A stretch of 64,000 nucleotides of DNA. Source: Carposina sasakii. Taxonomy: Eukaryota; Arthropoda; Insecta; Lepidoptera; Carposinidae. Shown here piece by piece: positions 42,719 to 54,600 of the stretch (its first letter is position 1; every line of letters begins with the position of its first letter). The stretch covers positions 1,309,501 through 1,373,500 of the forward strand of contig CP053159.1 in assembly GCA_014607495.2 (NCBI GenBank), read 5' to 3'. A program made the position numbers and the translations under genes. The notes under the pieces are model-generated. The model did not search any database. It had not been told where the DNA came from and saw nothing but the letters and a program-made list of their open reading frames with translations.

Positions 42719-44556
42719 AAACATAAACTTGAAAATTGTTCTACCTGTCCCTTTCTGTCTCAGCCATTTAAATTAAGAATGGAGGGAGAGGGACATAACT
42801 TGTTTTAAGTTTATGTATTCATTTTAATAATGTTGTCTAGTAATAATAATAATAATTATAAAAGGTTCATTTGTAAAGTAACTTTTTGTATTTCAGTATA
42901 TTTTACATATTTTTTATTATAACTTTTTTGTTTATTCATGTTTTCCTATTTGTTCTTCAATTTGTTTAATACTCCGTGCATTATTGTGATTAATGTTAAA
43001 GTTATGTAAAGTTTATTAATAAGTGGAACAGACTAACAAAGTCACTCTTTGTTTACATAGAGTGGTATACTGATTTGATTAAGGTGTGAACAGACATTGG
43101 GCAGGTTGATTTTGTAACTTTGCAACCTGTCACAGTTGCTAGGTAGTTAGATAGTAACTGTTAACTTTCCATGCTACCATTTTGTTGCCTATTGCCATGA
43201 ACGTATAAAGAATAACGGACAGAGTACTGTGATTACACAGAGTGAAGCATTCATAGTAAGCTCGGCAACGATATTCCATGGTTATCCACCCACACATACA
43301 AACCATAGTAAGTTCGGCGCCTACTGGAAAATACGCACACATGCCCAACGCGCCGCCATTTCGGTGCTTCAATCTGTGCAGAGACAACATTACGTCTGTT
43401 GTTCTTTATACGTTCATGCCTGTTGCATACAAGTTTTTTGAAGCAATAAATGAGTGGCATGGTCTAAACTGCGATTTTTGACACATTGTTAAAGTTTTTA
43501 CTAGTAAAAAGGCGTACCAATAATTCAATTTAACAATTGCACTTGAATATACAGGAAAATTGTATCAAGTAAATGAACCTTCCTTTAGTCATGGCGTTTG
43601 ATTCTTTCCTACTAGAAAAAAAATCTAGAACAAAATACGCAGATTGTTTGAACCTAAATTGATTTCTCTATGCAATAATAATACAATACCAAATTACAAA
43701 TGTAATACAATACAATAGGCCTCATTTACGATTTTGAACAAATTTTTGGGATATGTCTATCTTGAGTTTCTAATACTACGTATATAAGAACCTGGATTCT
43801 GTGATCATTTTCGATTTACTGGGTGTTAAGGGAACACCCCTTTTGTTACACCCTGTATGTATATATTTAATTTATACATGTAAATACTGAGTGTATATAA
43901 CGTTAAAATGTTAATTGTTTAGTTGCTAAATATGTCTAATATTCTTGCTATTTGGCATTAAATAAATATATAAGAAGAATGGGAAAATGTAATTAATTTA
44001 TTTATATTTGCACTTTGTGAGCCCCCCTCCCTCCGAGAAAGTCCACCTGCTCTGCAATATAATAATTATAGTGTGGTGGAGTCCACCTATGGATGTATCT
44101 AAGAACATGGGCTATGTTATATTGCTCGTTACACTGACTATCAAGTTCCTTCGTAACGTCATTTTCCTTTTGAAGAATATTTTAGTCATGCCTGTGGGTA
44201 ATTTTGTTATTCATGCTTTAATTTAAATTCTTACATCCTGTCCGGTACGCCACTATAGCATCCGCTTTACTGATTTTATCTTCATCTGCTTCACTTTACG
44301 ACGTGTTTAGGCCCTTATATTTTGAGACTCAAAAGCGGGCGGCCGAGTTAGACCCATGCATGTTGTCGGGAACACAGTCGGGTAATATAAGTTTACAGTA
44401 CATTCTACTACATATGGTTGTATAGACTTTATTGCCTTTCCTTAAGACGTAAAAGAAAAAACAAACGTCAATGTCATTTGTCATTCGAGAATCGAGAATT
44501 TTGTGCAAAACACTGGGAATTTTTTAATAAGATTATCAATTATTTTCTAATGAATT
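42719..44556. other. DDX28 upstream intergenic DNA
   Basis: Half a family F end lies at 43820-43857 (aacaccccttttgttacacc). 42735-42815 has a small inverted pair (acctgtccctttctgtctca / ggagagggaca). At 43250-43330 agtaagctcggc and agtaagttcggc repeat. Several short ORFs here show no domain. No promoter element is certain. Confidence 0.4.
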
Positions 44557-47500
44557 ATGTCGAAATTACGACAAATATTAGGCACGTCTTACTGTAGATA
44601 TTATAGTGCTCAACAGACAAAGAAGAAATTGCCAATAATACAATGCAAACGCCCGGAATTTAACCATTACGAAGGTAGAGGTTACGGAAAATTTGAAAAT
44701 GTAAAGTTAGCTTCAGGTGGTTGGTTAAATTCTAAATCAAAGAATGATTACTTTATAATACACGGGAATGCTAACATTAAAGAACCAAAAGCAGTTTACC
44801 GTAAGACCTATGAAGAAATTGGTGTTTGCAATGAGTTAAAAGAGGTTATGATCCACCAAGGTTTTGATTTACCTACTGAAATCCAAACGAAGGCGATACC
44901 AGCTATTCTTCGAGGTCATAACACGGTGGTTACCGCGGAGACAGGTTGTGGAAAGACCTTAGCATACTTATTGCCAATTTTCCAGCATATATTGCAATGG
45001 AAGCAGAGTGTTCCAGAAGAGTTTAATAGCCCATTGGCTGTGGTTATCACACCTAGCAGAGAACTTGGTTAGTAAATTTACATGAACCTAGTCCATTGCA
45101 TTAAATATACATTATTTATAAGCTAGACAAAGAATCACAGCAAGTTAATGAAAGGTCAAACCATTTCAAAGCCTCTGTTTCTTATAAGTAAATTTTTATA
45201 ATAATAACATCATATTAATTCAATTTCAGCTCTCCAAATAGGTGAAGTTGCCCAGAACATAGCTGAAAACATAAATTTGAATGTTGCAACCCTAGTAGGA
45301 GGTAAAACTAAGAAGAAACTGCTAGATCCACCAATAGAGTACTGTGACCTGCTCGTCACAACTCTGGGAGCATACAGCAAACTGGTTACAACCAGTATTT
45401 ATAAGATACATAACGTACATCATGTTGTTTTGGATGAGGCAGATACATTACTGGATGATAGTTTTATACAGAAACTTGCACATCTTTTGAAGAAATTTTC
45501 TGTAAGTAGTATATAAAAATACTGAATTGTATTTACGAAATAAAGATAGTTATTTTATGTAGCTATGAAAAATACAAATACAAATATTAAAAAAATTTAA
45601 AACTGCTGGATCATTTCTTCTATGCTGCTCTGGGACTGAAAAAGCACATATAATACTACAGCTGCTTCTCTTCCGGGGCATACTGTACAAGTCAGTAGAG
45701 GGATAAGAGGATCTTGGTGTTTTGTAGGCGATGGGCTGACCACCTGTCACTACTAACCGAACTTGTACATCTCAACTATACCCTCAAAATTGGTCAGAAG
45801 TGACACCATGTGGTTCTATTGGCCCTTGGTGCTCTGCCTACCCCGTAAGGGATAAATATGTGATTGTATGTATGTATGCTGGATCATAGGTACCATACTT
45901 ATGCTATGAAATTGTGCCACTATTACAGAATTACACATAACACAATATTCTGTATATCTACTGATTATGTGTTATATTTTTTTCATTTGTGTACAATAAA
46001 GAATAATAATTCTAGAAGTAGGTCAGAGAGGTACCTGTGTTTCTTCTCTTTGTTTTCATCCGCACGGAATTTATTGTGGGGTTTAGGTTTGCACACTATA
46101 GTCCACTTTTAGGAGGAGGACACTCTGGTTGGGTAGGTCAGTTTGTCAGACACAAAATTCACCTGCCGAGACAACCCCCTGATTACCTAATTTGCAATAG
46201 CAAAGCCAAAGCAAAGAGATAGCGAAAATTGTACAATATTTGCCTTGTAATGTCAAAGTTTCTTTGAAAAATATGAATTTGACAAGTATTTTTGTACATT
46301 TTTCGCTATCGCTTTGCATTTGCTAGTTAGGTAATAAGGGGGCAGGTCACACGGCGACCGTTGAGCAACGACTGAAGCCGAGCGGGGAAAAACACACACG
46401 GTCAGCGTCCACGGCAAGGAAAAGAGATAGGAGAATTAGAAGAGGAAGATACAAAATTATAGTTTTAACAAACACAACATATTTTGAAGTTTATGGGGTT
46501 ACCTTCTCTTTTTAATCCAAGCGATTTTAAAATCTTGGTTTTTATATCTCCATTTACAAGTGTAAATAAAAACTTTAACTAAAGTTCACTTATGTAAAAA
46601 AACTGTCAATTGTATTGTAAGTCACCAAGTTAAATTACTGTTACAGATGCACTATAAAGTAGATATCCAAACTCCACCAGTAGGCTGTCAGTTAACCCTG
46701 GTCAGTGCAACCATGCCTCATGAACTGCCTGAAACTGTCAGTGCCTTTGTCTCTCCGGACTCCTTGAAGACTGTCACCACCTCCAACTTACATAAGATTA
46801 TGCCTCATGTGCCGCAAAAGTAAGTATATGTACAGGGTATACATATAGTACATACTTTGAACCCTAATATCATGGGAACCAGACACTTTCCAGGTATGCT
46901 TCTATGGAGAAAAATGATCGTCATGATGAGGAGATTCCGTAGTTTTCGGGAACGTTGACCACCAACGGGAACCAAAAATCACCTGTATATCTAAAATTTT
47001 ATGTGTGGTCTGAAACTATCTAATGTTTTAAGCACCTAAATTCTTTTTTTCCAATTAATAGGTGTTGATCTAATCATGTCTCCTGGTATAATTTTTCTTG
47101 CATTCTTGTATAGTATTTATTGTCAATGCTGTCACACTGAAAATATGCGAAGTTGCAGCGTAAAATGGTAACTACCGCGCATTAAATACGTTGTGTTTAA
47201 CGCGGCCTTAAATGTCTGTTGTAATACATAAAAAAATTAAACTAGTTTCGTACAAAAAGGAGGGTTATGTTTATCGAGTGTATGTCTATATATTTCTTTG
47301 GCACGCTCTAGACCAGTCTTTCCCAGTGGGCGATAACTTCCCCTCGTGGGCGTTGGAAGCCTAGTAAGGGGCAGTTAAGGCCCCAGAAAAAAATTGCGCA
47401 ACTAATATGCTATTGACATTTTTAAGGTGAAATAAAAATGGGGGGCGCTACTGATTTTCAAAGTGGGCGTTAGACGAAATAAGTTTGCAAACCTCTGCTC

Positions 47501-48496
47501 TAGACCCTAAAGGGCTTGTCGCTTTTTGATTTGTCTTCTTTAGTCTTGAGAGTGAAACTGGGTCAAAATGTTTACGCAATCGGGTTTCGTTTTCTTGAAG
47601 TAAATGATTTAAAGTATGGGCTTTAAATTGCCAATGGTTTTTCAGATTCATACGTCTCGGAAAAGCCCAGAAGCCTGTGGAGCTCCTAAAACTGGTGCAA
47701 AAAGATGTTAACATGAAACGATCCGTCATGATATTCTCAAACAAGACGTCTACCTGTGACTTCGTCTCCATGTTCCTGAACGAACATGACATTGAATGTA
47801 TCAATATTAACGGGCAAATGGCGGTGGTACTAAAACAGGGCAAATTCGAACAGTATGCTGAAGGGAAAGTTAATGTTATATCATGTACTGATATTGCATC
47901 TAGAGGACTGGATACTATAAAGGTAATGAATTAATCCTACTAATATTATACACGCGATAGTTTGTGAGGATGTAAGGTTGGTTGTTGCTCTTTCACACAA
48001 AAACTTCAGAATGAATTTTGATGAAACTTCACAATAATATAGCTTACATATTATAATAACACATAGGCTACAATTTATCCTAGGAAAATATTTTTACCCC
48101 AGATAATTTTGACGTTTTGTTTTTTCGTTCTACATTTTGAACGTTTCGTTCGTTACATCGATCCCAGTCACGGGCGAGATTGGCCGCCTTGACCGAAATA
48201 CGGTCGGAGACATTATGTATTTTATTCCACAGACTAGCCACATAATAAACTACGACTTCCCGTTATACACTGCGGACTACATTCACCGCTGCGGGCGCAC
48301 CGGCCGTATGGGCTCTCCAATGGACTGCAAAGTCACCAACTTCGTCGCCTGGCCAAGAGAAATCGCCTTGGTACAGAGGATCGAAGAGTCTATAAGGCGA
48401 GGGGAAAGCCTGCCCAGTGTCAATGCTAATATTAAAAGGATAATTGAAGATAGAATAGTTAAAATGGCGGAGAAGGCTTTGCGCGTTTCAGGGTAA
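44557..48496 (+). CDS. DDX28: DDX28-like mitochondrial DEAD-box RNA helicase
   Basis: ATP-dependent RNA helicase; human DDX28 acts in mitochondrial large-ribosome assembly. Exons: 44557-45067, 45230-45501, 46647-46819, 47646-47922, 48233-48496, all phases consistent, about 498 residues. The N-terminus MSKLRQILGTSYCRYYS is basic and free of acidic residues, as in a mitochondrial presequence. Motifs in order: Q motif (GFDLPTEIQTKAIPAI), I (TAETGCGKT), Ia (TPSREL|A), GG (LVGGK), Ib as TTLGAYS where most DEAD-box proteins have TPGR, II (VLDEADTLLDD), III (VSATMP), IV (VMIFSNKT), V (CTDIASRGLD), VI (HRCGRTGRMG). The 'DEADTLLD' context is DDX28-like. The start ATG is the first in the frame. A possible poly(A) signal is at 48746-48751. 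Confidence 0.9.
45612..45876 (+). mobile_element. Family D retroposon, full length with 10-bp target duplication
   Basis: GCTGGATCAT stands immediately before (about 45603-45612) and after (about 45878-45887). The body is ttcttctatgctgctctggg to gataaatatgtgattgtatg with a tatgtatg tail. It is in a DDX28 intron. Confidence 0.85.
46173..46343. mobile_element. Family C MITE, AT core (DDX28 intron)
   Basis: accccctgattacctaattt ... agttaggtaataagggggc; the core has gagatagcgaaaattgtac and its complement. Confidence 0.8.
46833..46994. mobile_element. Family E MITE, internally deleted
   Basis: Keeps the tacagggta end, the cttccaggtatgcttct...gatgaggagattccgtag part and the caaaaatcacctgta end. 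It starts 13 bp after the DDX28 donor at 46819. Confidence 0.7.
47940..48215. mobile_element. Helitron-like fragment followed by SINE S1 end (DDX28 last intron)
   Basis: 47940-48130: ctactaatattatacacgcg...acataggctacaatttatcc as in family G-type elements. 48158-48215: gatcccagtcacgggc joined to gaccgaaatacggtcggaga, an S1 copy with its middle deleted. It ends 17 bp before the exon at 48233. Confidence 0.65.
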
Positions 48497-48837
48497 TTTC
48501 ATGATGGTAAGATTATGATCATTAAAATAATGTAAATACATATTATAAAAGTGTAAATAATTAAATCATAAGCAGAAATTACGCTCGCTAATTACGTAAA
48601 TACGGTTAGCCGATCAGAGATAAGTTGATTACCAACAAAATGGTAGATAATGATATTGTTTAGGTTGTGTGTGTTGGTTTTTTGTAAATAAGAAACGAAA
48701 ACCGATCGAAAATTCTTTAATAGTCTCATAAGTTAACTTCTAAACAATAAAAAGTAGCTATACATAATATAGATTTTTGTTACAAAATATGAACACGACT
48801 ATAAATCACACCTAAGTATATTGAAAAATGTATCTAT

Positions 48838-49153
48838 TAGGGTGTTAGCAGACGAATCGATCGATTATTGATCGGCGACATCGGTCCACGTCGATCGACT
48901 GGTTTGGTAGCTTTAATTGATCGACGGGTACCGTTCGACTAACCAATCGATCGATTGCCGGTCAACATTGATGAAATTTGATCGACTGGTATGGCTTTAG
49001 TTGATAATAGAAACTATCGATCGACGTCGAATAATTCATTCTAACATGGATCGATATCGTCGATTGACGATCGATCGATTTGTCCGGTGGAAACTAACTA
49101 TCGACGTTGACTAATCCATTTTACCATCGACGGATTGGTCTCGTAACACCCTC
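48838..49153. mobile_element. Family M MITE with atcgatcga word interior
   Basis: Ends agggtgttagcagacgaatc and the complement of gattggtctcgtaacaccct. The interior is mostly variants of tcgatcgattg, gatcgacgtcg and their complements. Confidence 0.75.
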
Positions 49154-49395
49154 AGAAGTATAGTATTTCTAAAAATATAGTGTCTAGGAAGACACAGAAT
49201 TACAGTTATACTTATAAGCTAGTTTGTATCAGCTAATATATTGCTTATTACTTCAAGTTTGCGTTTTAATTATTCGGAAAAATTAATAAGTACCTATTGT
49301 TTTCCTATTTATAATTAAGTCTATTTCAATACTATTTATGGCGCAGCTGTTTCGCTCTACATTCGATCCTAATTTGAAAATAAAACCGTGATAGT

Positions 49396-49713
49396 TAAGG
49401 TCTAGGCATGGAGAAGGTATAAAAGAGGAGGTGGGACTATGAACTGAGTCGTGTGGCAATCGTGAGGTTGTGACGTCATGATAGGGGCGGAGCTTCAGCG
49501 CCAGTGTGTGTACGCAGTAGCTGTAACCACACGCCTATGCAAGTAGTTTGACTAGTCACTACAAGGTGGTTTCTATATAAATGGGCAGGGCTACAGTGTT
49601 CGGATGCTCCCCTCGTCCCATACCTAACCCCTGCTCCGCGGCACACTATTTTTGTGTGAAAATATACTTAGCCGCTGCTCCTCTTTTATTTCTTCTCCAT
49701 GGGTCTAGGTCAA
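49396..49713. mobile_element. Family N MITE
   Basis: Ends aaggtctaggcatggagaag and complement of cttctccatgggtctaggtc, then gtataaaagaggagg / cctcttttat pairs. Single copy in the window. Confidence 0.7.
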
Positions 49714-49862
49714 GTCTGTTACACAGAATGCAAGATTTCGAAACGAACATTTTTTTATGCAGTTACACGATAATGTAGTCATGTATCTAAATTTAGCGTA
49801 GCTCCATATCAGTACAGGATAGGTTGTCTGAAAATGGTAAAGGAGTTTCCAATTTTGTTGAT

Positions 49863-50413
49863 AGCAGGGGCGGCTCCTGATATTTTTAAATGGGGGTTCA
49901 CATTTTTTTTAGTATGAGCGCATGCAAAATTACAGTTTGGAAACGCCGCGCGTGTTCACTCCCTTAACGAATGAGATGATGCAAGTGCAACCTCATTCTT
50001 ACTAAAATTCAGATGGCCTAATGAAATACACTAAAGACAACGATATCGCGTTCTAACTCGGACTAAGCGAAGCGAAGCATACGTGAATTAATGTGAGCGG
50101 CGCTCCAGATAAGGCTAATTTTTCATACGAAATCTTCTGTTTCACGCGCCGGCCTATGTCGGTATGTCTCTTTCGTACTCATTGAATACAGTACTAGGAA
50201 TCGTACCAAATTTCGTTTCATTGGAGCGCGATCGCTAGCGCTTCACTCGATACATAAGATTACAACTTACTTGAGATGAACGCGTAGACACTATTGTATA
50301 AACATAGTAGAATTGAAAGATAATTATAAATATAGAAAAACATAGATTGCCTATGTAATCTTCGTGGGTGGGAGTGCACTGCTCCAGCGCTCCTTAGGAC
50401 GAGCCGCCAGTGG
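49863..50413. mobile_element. Family O MITE
   Basis: Ends aggggcggctcctga and the complement of ggacgagccgccagtgg. A fragment of the right end recurs at 12358-12435. Confidence 0.65.
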
Positions 50414-51667
50414 TTGATAGTCAGCTTAATTAATTTATTATTTTGTACCTACGTTTGCAGTATTTTATTGAAATTAAAAGTCTACACAAATACTTGTAAT
50501 ACCTAAGTATGTATGCCATGACTGTGAGTCGTAAGTAATATGTTATAGGAATATTTCTACTTCTATAACTACTTTTTGGTGTTCAATTTCCTTTTACTGT
50601 TTTCTTTACAATTTATTGATTAATAGTTATCATTACGTGCTATTTCTCAAGTACAGGTATTCTAAATCTAAATTAGTACGAGTAAATAAAGAGTTACTAT
50701 GTAGGTATGTACATTTAGTTAAAATACTTGATAGGTCTTTGTAACAATTTGGAAGTTATTTAGTTAAGGGTTCTTACTGCCGTACTTATAGACATATAAT
50801 GGTCGCTTAAGTTTCAGATATCAAAGTTATCTCAGAATCGCTCATTAGTTCCATTGTGATATGAAAATTAAGTTACTTAACGAGTTTAATATGTAATGTA
50901 ATTAGTTAAATTCTCATTAGGAAATACCGATTTATTGCACCTTTCTGAGTGCAACTGTTTTTAGTTAAAATCTTAACTAATGGGTTGGTTGGTACTTGTA
51001 TCTACCTATCTATGTATGTATCAAGAAAGTTACCTACCTTTTTAGATATGTTTCAAAGTTTTACACACCCATTCATAGTTGAGATGTACAATTTCGGTTA
51101 GTAAGTGACAGGTGGTCAGCCCATCGCCTACAAAACACCAAGACCCTCTTGTCCCTTTACTGACTTGTACATTATGCCCGGGAAGAGAAGCAGCTGTAGT
51201 ATTATACTTTTTTTTCACTTCCAGAGCAGCATAGCACAATAGTTTAAAACAATTGATTGAATTTGATTTTTCTACTTAATTTAAATAGTTTTATACAAAA
51301 ATAGCTTATAATATAAATCAATTGATAACACGCACAACACTAAAGGCCATGAAAGGGGAAAATTAATGAACCTCTTTCATAGTTCATCAGGAAGTTGCCA
51401 TGAACTTCTAAAACAGGATTGTTTCCATAGTGGAAGCGAGACCCGATAAAAGCAGCGAAGAGGGACACCTCGCTTCCACGATTTAAACAACCTTGCTTAA
51501 AATGCCTCACAAAAGTGATTAGGCTGTATGTTTTCCAAATAAAATAAAATAAAAAACTATACAATCTACATTATGCATAGCAGAATTGTTCTACCTAATC
51601 TTATTTTCTACCTTCATGGCCTATTTATCAATTAAAATTGGCACAAATATCTGGGTGCTATAATACA
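50414..51667. repeat. 3' flank of the GABA-B gene with a family D fragment
   Basis: 51070-51235 is a minus-orientation family D copy lacking about 90 bp of its 3' part. The rest is AT-rich with no ORF of note. The GABA-B poly(A) signal was not identified with confidence. Confidence 0.55.
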
Positions 51668-54600
51668 TCAATTCCTACTAGTTGAAGGGCCAGGTCTTGC
51701 ATCTTCGGTGGACTTCCACCTGCTCTCAAGCACCTCTTTACCTTTAGGCTCCTGATTAGAAACGTTTTGGTGACTATACCTCCGCTGTTCATCGAAAACC
51801 TTCACTGATATGCTAAAAACGCTGTCTGCACTAGTCTTTCTCTTATCCAAGGTTGTCAAACTAGCTCCGGTTGGGGATATTCTATGAGGAAATCGAGGGG
51901 ACCCACGGATTTTCTCGCAAGAGTTCTGATGGGACATTGATTTGTGTGTTGTGGGTAGAACGAAGTTGACTTTGGTCTCCGGTTCAGCTATGTACTTTTG
52001 CGCACCTGATGATAAGCGTTTCTCTGCGACGTAGTTCGAACAGGACGGCTCATCGTCAGTAATCCTGATGATAGGCCCACTTTTCGCGTACGATTCTCTT
52101 CGCAGCTTCAGTTCTGGATTCGGTACATTCAAGGTGTTGCACGAAAGGACCATGGAATGCTTCCGGTTACCAGGAACTAAACCTGAGATCATACCAACGT
52201 GCATTTTTAAAGCTGCAGCAATACTCTGACCAGTTGGATCAGCTATTGACATGGTTGAGGCTTTCCGGCTGGAAGGTCTACTGCCGAAGAAGCTTTTCAA
52301 CCTTCTCAGTAACCCTGGCTGCTCGTCTCTTTTGTTTAAGCAGAGGTTGTATAAGTCTATTGCAGGTTGTGATTTTCTGTAGTCAAGTTTGGGTTGGGAG
52401 CTGAAGCTGACGGAGTTTCTTCCTCTGAAGGCATCGGTGGAAGGCCAGCTGGCTCGGGGGATGACGGGGGGCAGTACTGAGAGGAGCAACATGGGCAAGC
52501 CGCCGGTGATGCTGGGCGTCCTTCTGTCGCGGTCTGCCCGTCTGTCCTCTTCTACTGTGTTTAGGTCACCCTGTAAGAATAAAGTGAAATGAAAGCATAG
52601 TAATTAGTTTACGACTGGTGTTCGCTTCATCTCCACCCTTCGCTGACCCTCGAATCTGACAACTCTTGATTGCGATGACAGGCAACTATTAGTCGCAATG
52701 AGAAACCGGCCCCCTGATTACGTTACTTGCAATAGCATAGCCGAAGCCGCGCGATCGCGATTATCTCGAGTACTGCGTGCGCGCAACGAGCGCTCGGCGT
52801 ACTCCCGCACCTCGCACAAGCACACACACACTCGAGATTATCGCGATCGCGCGGCTTCGGCTTTGCTATTGCAAATTAGGTAATCAGGGGGCAGATTCGT
52901 GATACAGTATCTACGTACACACGAAAATGGCTGCTATTTCATTACTCTTTTGCGAAACAATACAATAATTTCTTGATGCAACCATCAAAATACCGAGATC
53001 TTATGCATGCCATCTCTTTTTTCTACTTTGAATAGAAGTTCCAAGGTTTTTAACGAGAACTTACTCGTTTATGAGCAATAGAAGCACTGGAACCGCTGGC
53101 TGACTTCAAAGGCTCGGCGAGCAGTTTTTCTAGTCTTCCGATCTCTTTGTCCAGGGCTGCCACCTCTCTCTTGTAAACCTTGTTCTGGATCTCTATCCTG
53201 AAGTGCAGTTCTTGTGTGTCATCCGTTACGAAGCGTCTCGTCTTACACTCCAGTTTTAGGCCCATGCTTTGTATGACTGGGTCTTCGTCGGCTATAAAAG
53301 GTTACGAAATTATGAATCGTTATAGCTTTGCCTAGTACCTAAATTAGGAGATTTCTATGTTTTATAGTCTATCATGAGAATAGGTACCTTCGGGAAACTT
53401 CAGGTGGTAAAGACACCTTACTGTATCTATTTTTATATAAATTACTGATGTAGTTGCTGATGATAGCAACACTTGTTGCACATCCACTGTATATCTTTAC
53501 TGGTTCCAAAGAAAACCATTCCGGATCAATGGAACCTAAATATGAGTAGGCACATTTTATATTCAGGACCAATTTTTCCATTGGTCAGATAGCCTATTTG
53601 AAGGATCAGGAATAAGATCAGACTATTGGAAAAATTGGCCCTGTAAAGTTTTTCTATCATAGGCTACTTACTTTTACTCCGTATCGCGACAATCTTAGGC
53701 AGAAACAGCAGACACAACGTCGAAGTGGTAGTTATAAGAATGAGGCTGGTGATAGAGATATACGCCAGGGTAGCTCGCTCAGATATGATAGTTCCAATCA
53801 CGACTACACTGGTGCTGGTTATGACGACCGAGTACACGCTGATGCCGATGTACTTGGAGTCGTTGAGAGCGGAGATCTTCACGTTTCTGGTCTCCCAAGC
53901 CATATAGACTCCAACGATTAGTAGGAGACCTTTGTAGGCATAAAGGGCACAGAGCCAGCCGGCTGTGTTTTGGGATTTGCAGACCTCTATCTGAAATGAT
54001 TGCAATGGGTATTTATTTTAGTGAAGTAGCTACCTACCATGTAGATGAACGAAAACAGGCATTGCAGTACAGTTCCTGTCAGAGTAAAGTTTTACTAAGG
54101 GAGAAACTTCGTATCTCGGGAATATTTCAGTGAACGAAATTTCAAGTTTGGTTAAAAGAATACTGTAAGTAGGCGATGATGATCAACTCCTTTTATGCAT
54201 ATAGGTAGCACCACGGGGAGGGATTTACTGTGATACATTACATATTATACTTATAATAGGTAAATAAATACTATGATTTTGGTCAGCCAGGAATGTCAAT
54301 TACTCTACTTCCTTTCTTAGTTCGACCCAGAAAGGTCGATGTGACTTCAAAATTCGCTAACCTGCGGTTGATAAACAACGCTTCTGTCAGTAGCGCTGAT
54401 CTCAATGGTAAGGTTCTTCAAATGCCTCTCCATCGGGTCGAGGATAGTCCAGAGGGTCACGATCAGTCCGTCGATAACGAGGAGTGCGCAAACCAGGGAT
54501 ATCAGGGGAGTGTCTTGCAGAAGCTTGTTCTTGCATACTCCGCTACGGTTGCTGGAAGTTTTAATATACATATAATCACGCCTTTATCCCTTACGGGGTA

